Origin: Mycobacterium sp. EPa45
GTDB lineage: Bacteria > Actinomycetota > Actinomycetes > Mycobacteriales > Mycobacteriaceae
Reading direction: 5' to 3'
Length of the DNA: 64,000 bases
Assembly: GCF_001021385.1 (NCBI RefSeq)
Contig: NZ_CP011773.1
Location: 4,092,001-4,156,000 of the forward strand
Position 1 is the stretch's first letter. Every line of letters begins with the position of its first letter. This document shows positions 8,226-16,916 of the stretch, piece after piece. Below the pieces are notes generated by a model. The model did not search any database. It worked only from the letters and a program-made list of their open reading frames with translations, and had not been told where the DNA came from. The translations under genes and the position numbers were made by a program.

Positions 8226-9266
8226 ATGGGTGGGGTGCCCGCCGTATCCAGCGCTTTTGCCTCCGACAACGCCGCTCCCGCACACCCCACCGCTGTCGAG
8301 GCGATCCTCGCGGCCAACGCCGGAACCACCACGTCCTATGGGGGCGACCCCATCACCCGACGCGCCGCCGAGCGTGTCCGAGAAACCTTCGACTCCCCCA
8401 ACGCAGAGGTACTGTTCGCGTTCACCGGGACGGGAGCCAACATCATCGCGCTGGCCTCGGCAGTGCGGCCGTTCCACGAGATCCTCTGCAGCGACATCGC
8501 GCATTCGCTGCTCGACGAGGCCGGCGGCCCCACTCTGGTTTCGGGCGCGAGCCTGCTCGCACTCCCCAGCGATGACGGCCTCATCGACCCGACGCTCCTC
8601 GACCGCCGCATCACCCGCCGAAGCGACGTGCACCACTCCCAGCCGCGCATCGTCACCATCACCCAGTCCACCGAGAACGGACGGCTCTGGCAGCCCGAGG
8701 CGATCACCGAGTTCATCGACCACGCCCACGAACTCGACCTGCTGGTACACGTCGACGGCTCTCGTGTCGCCAATGCGATTGCCGCCCTGGATGTTCCACC
8801 CGCGCTCGCCGTCGGCGACGCCGACATCGTCACGATCGGCGGCACCAAGAACGGGATGCTGTTCGGTGACGCGATCCTGGTGCGGCGTCCCGAACACTTC
8901 ACCGGCATCGAGTTCGTCCAGAAACAGATCGGCCACTTGGCCAGCAAACACCGTTATGTCTCAGCGCAATTCGACGCCATGCTCACCGACGGCGTCTGGC
9001 TCGAGGCGGCAGCCCACGCTAACGCCATGGCGAAGAGGCTCAGCGCCGGGGTCACGAATCTCGGCCTGCACTTGAGCTCCCCCACCGAAGCCAACGAGGT
9101 GTTCATCGACCTTCCCGCCGAGACGCTGGCCGCCGTTCGTGAACGGTTCGCGGTCCACGCACCCGACCCACACAAGCCACCGGTCCGGTTCGTCTGCTCG
9201 TGGGCGACCACCGACGACGACGTCGACGCCGCCCTGACCACACTCGCTCAGGCGAAGACGGTCTGA
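8226..9266 (+). CDS. Low-specificity L-threonine aldolase (PLP-dependent)
   Basis: A 346-residue beta-eliminating lyase/threonine aldolase, which splits threonine or allo-threonine to glycine and acetaldehyde. Visible fold-type I features are [19 protein letters not shown] near the start, the phosphate-binding [11 protein letters not shown], the pyridine-nitrogen aspartate D177 in HVDGSR, and the PLP-lysine K208 in TIGGTKNGM. Length matches the family. The ribosome site before ATG 8226 is weak; a GTG at 8238 would remove four residues and is an alternative. The gene starts 47 bases from the divergent tRNA, and its 3' end overlaps the next convergent gene by 19 bases. Confidence 0.9.
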   Translation: MGGVPAVSSAFASDNAAPAHPTAVEAILAANAGTTTSYGGDPITRRAAERVRETFDSPNAEVLFAFTGTGANIIALASAVRPFHEILCSDIAHSLLDEAGGPTLVSGASLLALPSDDGLIDPTLLDRRITRRSDVHHSQPRIVTITQSTENGRLWQPEAITEFIDHAHELDLLVHVDGSRVANAIAALDVPPALAVGDADIVTIGGTKNGMLFGDAILVRRPEHFTGIEFVQKQIGHLASKHRYVSAQFDAMLTDGVWLEAAAHANAMAKRLSAGVTNLGLHLSSPTEANEVFIDLPAETLAAVRERFAVHAPDPHKPPVRFVCSWATTDDDVDAALTTLAQAKTV

Positions 9267-10090
9267 CCGTCCGCGTCGATGAGGTAGCGCTCGGTGCCTT
9301 CCTCGACACGCGCTGCGTCGGCCTTCAACGACACCGCGATCTTGTTGCTGGCGTTGCGCATCACGTCCAGTGTCAGCTCGCGGGCCTGCTCACGCGAGAA
9401 GTGCTCCCGCACACCGGAAGCCACGGCCGGACTGATCCGCCCCGGTGACCAGATCAGCGCGTCTGCATAGCGCAGCGCCGCCTTGTGTGCATCGCTGAGC
9501 AACTCGGAGGACTCGAAATGCTCGATGTCGTCGTACATCGACTCGCTACCGCCTGCGTCCAGGGCCGTGCTCTCCCGCAGCGACTTGCACAACCGGCAGT
9601 TGTGCGCGACGGCCCCGCGCAGCCGCACCACTTCCGTGGTCACCGGGTCCAGTGACCGCAGCCGCGCCACCCCCGGCAGCAGCTGGTTGAACAACAGGTC
9701 GGCAGCGTCGATTCCTGGGTCCCACACCGGGTGGTCGGGGACCCAGTGCACCGGCAAGCCCAACAGCTCCAGGCCATTGCGCACCCGCGGCAGGAAGTCG
9801 GCAAAAAACATCTGAATGACGGCTCCGAAGCTTCCCGCGCCCAGCGCGGTGGTCAGCGACTCCCGCTGGCGATCGTTGATCGCCGACACGTCGACGCTGA
9901 ACTGCTCGGCGAACTCGGCCACCACCTTCTCGGCGTCCGACTCCGGCGCGCGAACCAGCGTCTGTGCAGGCAGCGGCGTCAGCGACAGCGTTTCACCACA
10001 CGTGGTGCGAATCAAACCAACCAGCCGCTGCTGGTCGGCCGGCGACTGCACCACCAGCTGAGTCAGGACGGCGTCGAGATCGTCACTCAT
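9248..10090 (-). CDS. AhpD-like / carboxymuconolactone-decarboxylase family protein with CxxC
   Basis: A 280-residue all-helical protein. The AhpD-like core holds [20 protein letters not shown] with the CxxC pair (CRLC) used for thiol redox chemistry in alkylhydroperoxidase D relatives. The first roughly 100 residues are an extra helical domain not found in small AhpD proteins. The C-terminus contains [23 protein letters not shown] 10090 is chosen over the longer frame because it begins right after the tldE stop (8-base gap), indicating cotranscription with tldE and tldD. The biological substrate is unknown. Confidence 0.75.
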   Translation of the reverse strand: MSDDLDAVLTQLVVQSPADQQRLVGLIRTTCGETLSLTPLPAQTLVRAPESDAEKVVAEFAEQFSVDVSAINDRQRESLTTALGAGSFGAVIQMFFADFLPRVRNGLELLGLPVHWVPDHPVWDPGIDAADLLFNQLLPGVARLRSLDPVTTEVVRLRGAVAHNCRLCKSLRESTALDAGGSESMYDDIEHFESSELLSDAHKAALRYADALIWSPGRISPAVASGVREHFSREQARELTLDVMRNASNKIAVSLKADAARVEEGTERYLIDADGQTVFA

Positions 10091-10098
10091 GCTGAGGA

Positions 10099-11460
10099 TT
10101 ATTGCGCTTGGCTGACCGAGGACATGTGAAAGTCGGGGATTCGCAGGGTCGGCATCACCGCACGGGTGGCCCAGTCGCCCCACTCGCGCGGCAGCGTCTG
10201 CTCGGGAACACCGGCCTCGGTGGCCCGCCGCAGTAGATCCAGCGGACTCTCGTTGAAGCGGAAGTTGTTGACCGCGCCGGTGACCTCACCGTCTTCGATC
10301 AGGTACACACCATCACGGGTCAGCCCGGTCAGCAGCAGCGTCGTCGGGTCGACGGTGCGGATGTACCACAGCGTGGTCAGCAGCAGGCCGCGCTCGGTGG
10401 CGGCCACCATGTCGGCGAGTTCCGCGCTGCCACCGGTCATCAGCAGGTTGTCGGCCGGAACGGCCGGTGTCGTCGCGAACTCGGCCGCCGCGGCTCTCGG
10501 ATAGGCCAGCGCATTGATCGAACCGTCGCGGATCCAGTCGACGCGCCCGATGTCCAGCCCGTTGTCGAACACCGAGATCGTCTCCGAGCTGCTGGTGGCC
10601 GCGACGAACGGTGTGCACTCCAGGCCCTTGGCGAACGGGTCGGAGTACATGGTCAGCGGCAGCTCGGTGAGCCTCTCCCCGACCCGGGTGCCGCCACCGG
10701 GCGCCGAAAAGGCCGTCCGGCCCTCTTCCGCGCCGCGGCCGTCCATCGACCAGCCGAGGTAGATCATCATATCGGCGACCGTCGACGGCGGCATCAGCGT
10801 TTCGTAGCGCCCGGCGGGCAGTTCGACGGTTCGCTTCGCCCAACCGAGCCGCATTGCCAGATCCTCGAGCAGCGAGTCGGTCGGGACTTCGGTGAACCAC
10901 GGCGTGCTGATGCCCGCCCACGCACTGGCGCCGTCGCGTTTGGCGTTGATCTCCACGGTCCCGGTCGGCTGGGTGAAGCGCCGGCGGATTCCGGTCGAGG
11001 TGGCCAGGAACGTCGTCTCCACGACGTGGTGGGCATAGCCGTACAACCGGTCGGCGCGGCCGAAGCCGCCCGACAACGACTCCGCGACATCGGCGAACAC
11101 CGCTGCGCCCGTTTCGGCCACGGGCTCGTTCCAGTCGTCGGGCAGGCCGCTGCCGGTAAGCAGCGGAGCGCTGTCGCGGGCCTCGGGAGCGGCATGCGCG
11201 GCATGTTCGGCTGCTGCCACCAACACCGAGATCGCGCCCGGGTTGACGTCACTGCTGCGCACGGCGCCGGTGTGGGATGTATTGCCTTTGCGCACAATCG
11301 AGATCACGGTGGTCGACCGGGTGGTCGAAACACCGTTGGTGGTCATCGAGTTCCCGGCCCACCGCAGGGAGGCCTCGGCGCGATCGGTGACGATGACGAT
11401 CGTTTCGTCGACGGTAGCGGCCTGCAACGCCAGTTCGACGACTTGCTGGGCGGGAATCAT
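10099..11460 (-). CDS. tldE: TldE/PmbA-type metalloprotease homologue
   Basis: A 453-residue TldE/PmbA-family protein. These pair with TldD as a heterodimer that digests unfolded peptides and matures some ribosomally made peptides; TldE itself lacks the zinc site. Visible family text includes [20 protein letters not shown] near the N-terminus and [20 protein letters not shown] near the C-terminus. ATG 11460 overlaps the TldD stop as ATGA, so translation is coupled. This order matches what I recall of Rv2315c-Rv2314c. It is followed after eight bases by the AhpD-like gene. Confidence 0.88.
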   Translation of the reverse strand: MIPAQQVVELALQAATVDETIVIVTDRAEASLRWAGNSMTTNGVSTTRSTTVISIVRKGNTSHTGAVRSSDVNPGAISVLVAAAEHAAHAAPEARDSAPLLTGSGLPDDWNEPVAETGAAVFADVAESLSGGFGRADRLYGYAHHVVETTFLATSTGIRRRFTQPTGTVEINAKRDGASAWAGISTPWFTEVPTDSLLEDLAMRLGWAKRTVELPAGRYETLMPPSTVADMMIYLGWSMDGRGAEEGRTAFSAPGGGTRVGERLTELPLTMYSDPFAKGLECTPFVAATSSSETISVFDNGLDIGRVDWIRDGSINALAYPRAAAAEFATTPAVPADNLLMTGGSAELADMVAATERGLLLTTLWYIRTVDPTTLLLTGLTRDGVYLIEDGEVTGAVNNFRFNESPLDLLRRATEAGVPEQTLPREWGDWATRAVMPTLRIPDFHMSSVSQAQ

Positions 11461-12974
11461 GCGTGGCCCGCTTCCTCGCGCGTGTTGAGCACGTTGACCC
11501 CGCGGAACAACGCCGACGGGCAGCCGTGGCTGACCGCGGCCACCTGACCCGGCTGAGCCTTGCCGCAATTGAACGCCCCGCCGAGGCGCCAGGTCTCTGG
11601 CCCGCCAACGGCTTCCATCGAATTCCAGAAGTCGGTCGTGGTGGCCTGGTAGGCGACATCACGCAGCTGGCCGTCCAGCCGGCCGTCGCGAATCCGGAAG
11701 AACCGTTGCCCGGTGAATTGAAAGTTGTAGCGCTGCATGTCAATCGACCAGGACTTGTCCCCGACGATGTAGATGCCGTCGGAGATTCGGGAGATCAGGT
11801 CGTCGGTGCTCAGATTGTCGCTACCCGGCTGCAGCGAGACGTTGGCCATCCGCTGAATCGGAACGTGGTGCGGGGAGTCGGCGTAGCTGCAACCGTTCGA
11901 TCGGGTGTGGCCCAGCCGCGGCGCGAACACCCGGTCGAGTTGGTAGCCGACGAAGATGCCGTCGCGCACCAGATCCCAGCTTTGGGCCGCCACCCCCTCG
12001 TCGTCGTATCCGATTGTGGCCAAGCCGTATTCGACGGTGCGGTCAGCGGTCACATTCATGACCGGGGAGCCGTAGCGCATGGTGTTCAGCTTATCCGGGG
12101 TGGCGAACGACGTGCCCGCGTAGGCGGCCTCGTACCCGATGGCCCGGTCGTACTCGGTGGCATGCCCGATCGATTCGTGGATGGTCAGCCACAGATTGGT
12201 CGGGTCGATCACCAAATCCGTCGGACCGGCAACCACCGTGGGCGCCTTGGTCTTCTCGGCCAGCAGGCTCGGCAACTCGGCGAGCTCGGCCGTCCAATTC
12301 CAGACGTCCTCGCCGGCCACCGCTTCCCAACCCCGAGCGGTCGGCGGGGCCAGCGTGCGCATCGACTCGAAGCTGCCGGCGGCGGCGTCGACGGCCACCG
12401 CGTCCAGGGCGGACTGCACCCGCACCCGCTGCTGGGTGATGGACGAGCCGAAGGTGTCGGCGTAGAACGTCTGCTCCTTGACTGCGATGACCATTGCCGA
12501 GACGTGATCCACCCCGTCGGACGCCAGGAGCCGGCCAGAATACTCCCCCAGCACCGCGATCTTGTCGGCGGTCGGCACCGTGAACGGGTCGACGGCGTAA
12601 GTCGACACCCACGTCACGTCGCTGTAGACAGGCTCGGCGGCGAGCTCGATGCGCTCGGCGTTCAGCGCCGCCAAGGTCGTGGCCACCTCGACGGCGCGGC
12701 GGGCGGTGTCGGCGGCCACCTCGGGCGCCAGTTCGGCGTGCGAGGCGAAGCCCCAGGTGCCGTCGACGATCACCCGCACCGCGAACCCGATCTCACGGTC
12801 GGTCACCGCGCTCTGCAGCTCGCCGTCGCGCAGCTGCACCACCTCGTTGGTGGTGGCGTGGATGCGCAGGTCTGCGTAGCTCGCTCCGGCGGCACGCGCG
12901 GCCGACAGCGCCGCATCGGCGAGTTCATGGCGCGGCAGGGCCAGGAAGTCGGCGTCAACATCACGGGGACTCAC
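11457..12974 (-). CDS. tldD: TldD zinc metalloprotease
   Basis: A 505-residue TldD. The zinc motif HESIGHATE lies near residues 266-274 (HExxxH type), and the C-terminal zinc-ligand region contains GGAFNCGKAQPGQ. The N-terminal domain has YADLRIHATTNEVVQLRDGE. TldD carries the catalytic centre of the TldD/E protease, whose active site is enclosed so that only unfolded peptides enter. Start 12974 is GTG-type with no strong ribosome site. It is divergent from uspA with only 38 bases between the start codons. Confidence 0.9.
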   Translation of the reverse strand: MSPRDVDADFLALPRHELADAALSAARAAGASYADLRIHATTNEVVQLRDGELQSAVTDREIGFAVRVIVDGTWGFASHAELAPEVAADTARRAVEVATTLAALNAERIELAAEPVYSDVTWVSTYAVDPFTVPTADKIAVLGEYSGRLLASDGVDHVSAMVIAVKEQTFYADTFGSSITQQRVRVQSALDAVAVDAAAGSFESMRTLAPPTARGWEAVAGEDVWNWTAELAELPSLLAEKTKAPTVVAGPTDLVIDPTNLWLTIHESIGHATEYDRAIGYEAAYAGTSFATPDKLNTMRYGSPVMNVTADRTVEYGLATIGYDDEGVAAQSWDLVRDGIFVGYQLDRVFAPRLGHTRSNGCSYADSPHHVPIQRMANVSLQPGSDNLSTDDLISRISDGIYIVGDKSWSIDMQRYNFQFTGQRFFRIRDGRLDGQLRDVAYQATTTDFWNSMEAVGGPETWRLGGAFNCGKAQPGQVAAVSHGCPSALFRGVNVLNTREEAGHA

Positions 12975-12991
12975 GTGCTACACGGTAACGG

Positions 12992-13008
12992 GCGGGTCAG
13001 CGACCCGC
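12992..13008 (+). promoter_or_regulatory. Perfect hairpin/palindrome just before uspA
   Basis: GCGGGTC-AGC-GACCCGC forms a 7-base-pair stem ending four bases before the uspA ATG. It occupies the place where a Shine-Dalgarno site should be, and none is visible. It could be an operator in the 38-base divergent gap or an RNA hairpin limiting uspA translation. Confidence 0.45.
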
Positions 13009-13012
13009 TTTA

Positions 13013-13894
13013 ATGGCCAAGGTGACGACTCGGCGTGTGCGCTCGACCGTGCTCGGGTACGCGCTGCTCGCACCGAGCCTGTTCGGCGTCGTCTGCTTCC
13101 TGCTGCTGCCCATGCTGGTGGTGGTGTGGCTGAGTCTGCACCGTTGGGATCTGCTCGGCCCCATCCGCTATGTGGGGCTGGACAATTGGCGGTCGGTGCT
13201 CACCGACGCCGGCTTCGGCAACTCGCTGTTGGTGACGCTGGCGTTCGTCGCGATCGTTGTTCCGGTGCAGATCGTGTTGGGTTTGTTCGCGGCCGCGCTG
13301 CTGACCCGTCAGCTGCCGGGCAGCGGGCTGTTCCGCACCCTGTACGTGCTGCCGTGGGTGTGTTCGCCGCTGGCGGTCGCGGTGCTGTGGCACTGGATCC
13401 TGGCGCCGACCGACGGCGCGGTGAGCACCCTGCTGAATCGGCGGATCGAATGGCTGACCGATCCGGGGCTGGCACTACCTGTCGTCTCGGCCGTGACGGT
13501 CTGGATGAACGTCGGTTACGTGACGCTGTTCTTCCTGGCCGGCATCCTGGCGATTCCGCCGCAGATCCACGCCGCGGCCCTCCTCGACGGCGCGACGAGC
13601 TGGCAGCGGTTCTGGCACATCACGCTGCCGATGCTGCGCCCGACCCTGTTCTTCGTCTCGGTCACCGGCATCGTGAGCGCGGCGCAGGTGTTCGACACCG
13701 TGTACGCCCTGACCGGCGGCGGCCCCGCGGGGCGTACCGATCTGGTGGCGCACCGCATCTATGCCGAGGCGTTCGGCGCCGCCGCGATCGGGCGCGCGGC
13801 GGTGATGGCGCTGGTGCTGTTCGTCATCCTGGTCGGTGCCACGGTCGTCCAGCATCTCTATTTCCGCCGGCGGATCAGCTATGACCTCACGTAG
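13013..13894 (+). CDS. uspA: UspA, ABC sugar transporter permease
   Basis: A 293-residue MalF-type permease with six predicted helices (LLAPSLFGVVCFLLLPMLVV at the start). The cytoplasmic EAA loop is AALLDGATSWQRFWHITLP, the docking site for an ATPase. It is the first gene of the uspABC operon, which in M. tuberculosis (Rv2316-Rv2318) imports amino-sugar-type substrates. Its stop overlaps uspB by 14 bases. No ATP-binding subunit is encoded next to it, so the system must borrow one, as I recall is assumed for the M. tuberculosis operon. Confidence 0.9.
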   Translation: MAKVTTRRVRSTVLGYALLAPSLFGVVCFLLLPMLVVVWLSLHRWDLLGPIRYVGLDNWRSVLTDAGFGNSLLVTLAFVAIVVPVQIVLGLFAAALLTRQLPGSGLFRTLYVLPWVCSPLAVAVLWHWILAPTDGAVSTLLNRRIEWLTDPGLALPVVSAVTVWMNVGYVTLFFLAGILAIPPQIHAAALLDGATSWQRFWHITLPMLRPTLFFVSVTGIVSAAQVFDTVYALTGGGPAGRTDLVAHRIYAEAFGAAAIGRAAVMALVLFVILVGATVVQHLYFRRRISYDLT

Positions 13895-14693
13895 CGCGCT
13901 GATCTACCTCGGACTGCTCGCCGGTGCGCTGGTCACGCTGGCCCCGTTCGGGCTCGGCCTGTTGACGTCGTTCACGTCCGCGCAGCAGTTCGCGACCGGT
14001 ACCCCGCTGTCGCTGCCGAGCCCGCCGACGCTGGCCAACTACGCCGCACTGGGTGACGCCGGCTTCGGCCGAGCGCTGGCGGTGACCGCCTTGATGACGG
14101 CGATCATCACGCTGGGGCAGCTGACGTTCTCGGTGCTGGCGGGGTACGCCTTTGCCCGTGTGGAGTTCCGCGGCCGGGACGGGTTGTTCTGGGTGTACAT
14201 CGCCACGTTGATGGTGCCGGGCACTGTGACCGTGGTGCCGCTGTACCTGATGATGGCCGAGCTGGGCTTGCGGAACACGTTCTGGGCGTTGGTGTTGCCG
14301 TTCCTGTTCGGCTCCCCATACGCGATCTTCCTTCTGCGCGAGTACTTTCGCGCCATCCCCGCCGACCTGGTCAACGCCGCACGTCTGGACGGCGCCAACA
14401 CCCTCGATGTGATCGTGCACGTGGTGTTACCCGCCAGCAAGCCCATCCTGGTCACCCTGACTCTGATCACCGTTGTCAGCCAATGGAACTCGTTCATGTG
14501 GCCATTGGTCATCACCAGCGGCAACACCTGGCGGGTGTTGACGGTCGCGACGGCCGGGTTGCAGACGCAATACAACGCGCAATGGACGCTGGTGATGGCG
14601 GCGACGACCGTGGCGATTGTCCCGCTGATCGCGTTGTTCTTGGTGTTCCAGCGCCAGATCGTGCGCTCGATTGTGGTCACGGGGCTGAAATGA
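13881..14693 (+). CDS. uspB: UspB, ABC sugar transporter permease
   Basis: A 270-residue MalG-type permease. ATG 13881 lies inside the uspA end, giving a 14-base overlap. Helices begin with LIYLGLLAGALVTLAPFGLG; the EAA loop is NAARLDGANTLDVIVHVVLP. It forms the membrane channel with UspA. The last bases overlap the uspC start as ATGA. Length and topology are normal for this family. Confidence 0.9.
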   Translation: MTSRSALIYLGLLAGALVTLAPFGLGLLTSFTSAQQFATGTPLSLPSPPTLANYAALGDAGFGRALAVTALMTAIITLGQLTFSVLAGYAFARVEFRGRDGLFWVYIATLMVPGTVTVVPLYLMMAELGLRNTFWALVLPFLFGSPYAIFLLREYFRAIPADLVNAARLDGANTLDVIVHVVLPASKPILVTLTLITVVSQWNSFMWPLVITSGNTWRVLTVATAGLQTQYNAQWTLVMAATTVAIVPLIALFLVFQRQIVRSIVVTGLK

Positions 14694-15964
14694 GCTGGCC
14701 ACCACGGTTCTCCTCCCGGATGCTGGCCGGGCTGATTGCCGTCGCGCTGCTGCTGGTCGCCGGAGCGCTGGTACTGGGGCGGTCCCCCGAGCGGTCGGGT
14801 AAGACCGTCGTCACCGTGCGATTGTGGGACCCGCAGGTCGCGGCCGCCTACGCCGAATCCTTCGCCGAATTCAGCCGCACCCACCCCGGCATCGAGGTCC
14901 GCGCGAGCGTCGTCCCTTACGCCAACTACTTCACCACGCTGCGCACCGACGTCGCCGCCGGCGGCGCCGACGACATCTTCTGGCTCAACAACGCCAATTT
15001 CGCCGAATACGCCGACAACATGCGGCTGATGGCCGTCGATCCCAACACCGACTGGGACCCGTCGGTGGTCGCCCAATTCACCCGCGGCGCCACGCTGTGG
15101 GGTGTGCCGCAGCTGACCGACGCCGGAATCGCCCTCTACTACAACGCCGACCTGCTGGCCGCCGACGGCGTCGACGCCACCGAGCTGGACACGCTGCGCT
15201 GGGATCCCGACCTCGCCGTCGATACCCTGCGGCCCCTGCTCAAGCACCTCACCCACGGCAGGCAGTGGGGATACAACGCCGCCAACGACTTACAGGGCAT
15301 CTACCTCAACTACATCGGCTCGGCGGGCGGGGTGTTCTCCGACGGGGACCGGTTCGCGTTCGACAACCCGCAATCCGCAATCGCATTCCGGTATGTTGTC
15401 GGGCTGATCAACACCGACCACGTCGCCCCGCCGGCCTCGGACACCAACGACAACGGTGACTTCTCCCGCAACCAGTTCCTGGCCGGGCGGATGGCGCTGT
15501 TCCAGTCGGGCACGTACAACCTTGCTCAGGTGGCCGAGCAGGCTACGTTCCGCTGGGGTGTAGCGATGCTGCCCGCCGGACCGGGTGGCCGGGTCAGCGT
15601 CACCAATGGCATTGTCGCCGCAGGTAATCCGGCAAGCCGTCATCCCGACGCGGTCCGCCAGGTGCTGGCGTGGCTGGGCAGCGTTCGCGGCAACTCCTAC
15701 GTCGGCAGGCGTGGCGCGGCCATTCCGGCGGTGTTGCCCGCCCAACAGGTGTACTTCGACTACTGGTCGGGCAAGGGCGTGGACGTCACACCGTTCTTCC
15801 GGGTGCTCGACGGCCCGCGGATTCCCGCACCGGGTGGACCTGGCTTCGCCGCGGGGTATCAGGCGATCAAACCGTACTTCGACGAAATGTTCCTGGGTCG
15901 AATGCCGGTTGGCGAGGCCCTGGCCGCGGCTCAGCGGGCGGCCAACGCCGCGGCCGCGCGTTAG
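14690..15964 (+). CDS. uspC: UspC, sugar-binding protein of uspABC
   Basis: A 424-residue extracellular solute-binding protein (family 1). It starts ATGA-overlapped with uspB. The N-terminus has a hydrophobic segment LAGLIAVALLLVAGALVLG followed by the binding domain (VVTVRLWDPQVAAAYAESF; GVPQLTDAGIALYYN). I see no cysteine, so the lipobox expected of a lipid-anchored binding protein is missing and the helix probably acts as an uncleaved membrane anchor. In M. tuberculosis UspC binds amino sugars; the substrate here is inferred from homology. Confidence 0.88.
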   Translation: MSWPPRFSSRMLAGLIAVALLLVAGALVLGRSPERSGKTVVTVRLWDPQVAAAYAESFAEFSRTHPGIEVRASVVPYANYFTTLRTDVAAGGADDIFWLNNANFAEYADNMRLMAVDPNTDWDPSVVAQFTRGATLWGVPQLTDAGIALYYNADLLAADGVDATELDTLRWDPDLAVDTLRPLLKHLTHGRQWGYNAANDLQGIYLNYIGSAGGVFSDGDRFAFDNPQSAIAFRYVVGLINTDHVAPPASDTNDNGDFSRNQFLAGRMALFQSGTYNLAQVAEQATFRWGVAMLPAGPGGRVSVTNGIVAAGNPASRHPDAVRQVLAWLGSVRGNSYVGRRGAAIPAVLPAQQVYFDYWSGKGVDVTPFFRVLDGPRIPAPGGPGFAAGYQAIKPYFDEMFLGRMPVGEALAAAQRAANAAAAR

Positions 15965-16091
15965 ACGCCGCGCCGAGCGAAGTCGGCGGCGCGCTTTCGG
16001 CAACTTCGCGCTAGCAGCGGGCGAGGCTGTAGTTATCGACATGGTTACTCGAACTTCTTCGCGGTAACTACCGGCTCGCCGCACAAGCCGA

Positions 16092-16916
16092 CTAGGTACC
16101 CGCGAGCACCGTCACCTGCAAGCCGATCGACACCGCGCACACGATCGCCGAGATCGCGAGCACCAGCCAGTCGGCGCGCTTGGGCCCCGACGGCGCGGCC
16201 GAGATCATGCCGGTCCCGCCGCGCGCGGTGATCGCATCGCCCATCTCGTCAGCGCGCCGCAGCGCGACAGTGACACCGGCCGACATCAGGTCCACCATCT
16301 CTATCGCCCACCGACGGCGCCGTGCCCTGCGACTGGTCAACACCGGCCGCGGCCGCAGCCGTCGCGCGGCGTAGAGCAACCGGAACTCGTCGAGCAGCAT
16401 CGGAAAGGCCCGAAGCGACAAGGCAAGTGCCACCGCCCAGTCGTCGACCGGGATACGGAAGACTCTCAAGGGCCGCCCCAGCCGCGCCACCGCGGGCGCA
16501 ATGTCGGCGACGTTCGTCGTCCACGACACCATCATCCCCAGCGCCAACAGCACGATCGCGACCACGGTTATGCGCAGGAATTTCAGCAGCCCACCGAGTT
16601 CGAACGCGTGGGAGGCCAGATGCACCACCGGCGTTCCGCCGCCCAGCGCCGCGGTCACCCCGCCGAGCAGCAGCAAGGCCCACAACCACTTCGGCACCGA
16701 CGGCACCGCACCGCGCGGGATCCGCGCAATTTTGATCGCGATGCCGACGACGATCGCGACCAGGGCGATCGGCACCCACTCCGGGTAGAACGCCAGTAGC
16801 GCCGAAAAGCCGAGGACAACAATCAGTTTGGTGCCCGCCCACAGTTCGTGGATCGGCGAGGTGCCGGGCACCGGACGCAGCAACACCACCGGGCGGGGCT
16901 GGCGGGCGGGTGTCAT
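16092..16916 (-). CDS. ecfT: ECF transporter T component (EcfT)
   Basis: A 274-residue membrane protein of the CbiQ/EcfT family. Helices include [15 protein letters not shown] and [16 protein letters not shown]. The coupling-helix motifs AARRLRPRP and ITARGG (Ala-Arg-Gly type) contact the ATPases. ATG 16916 overlaps the upstream ATPase gene stop as ATGA. Together with the fused S-A-A' gene it makes a complete two-gene ECF importer. Such importers usually take up vitamins or metal ions; specificity is not readable here. The position matches what I recall as Rv2325c. Confidence 0.88.
   Translation of the reverse strand: MTPARQPRPVVLLRPVPGTSPIHELWAGTKLIVVLGFSALLAFYPEWVPIALVAIVVGIAIKIARIPRGAVPSVPKWLWALLLLGGVTAALGGGTPVVHLASHAFELGGLLKFLRITVVAIVLLALGMMVSWTTNVADIAPAVARLGRPLRVFRIPVDDWAVALALSLRAFPMLLDEFRLLYAARRLRPRPVLTSRRARRRRWAIEMVDLMSAGVTVALRRADEMGDAITARGGTGMISAAPSGPKRADWLVLAISAIVCAVSIGLQVTVLAGT

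Noticed and set aside
11463..13013. 516-codon plus-strand frame opposite tldD.
   Set aside because: TldD has clear family motifs and zinc site; the opposite frame is Arg/Gly/His-rich without domains, as expected in GC-rich DNA.
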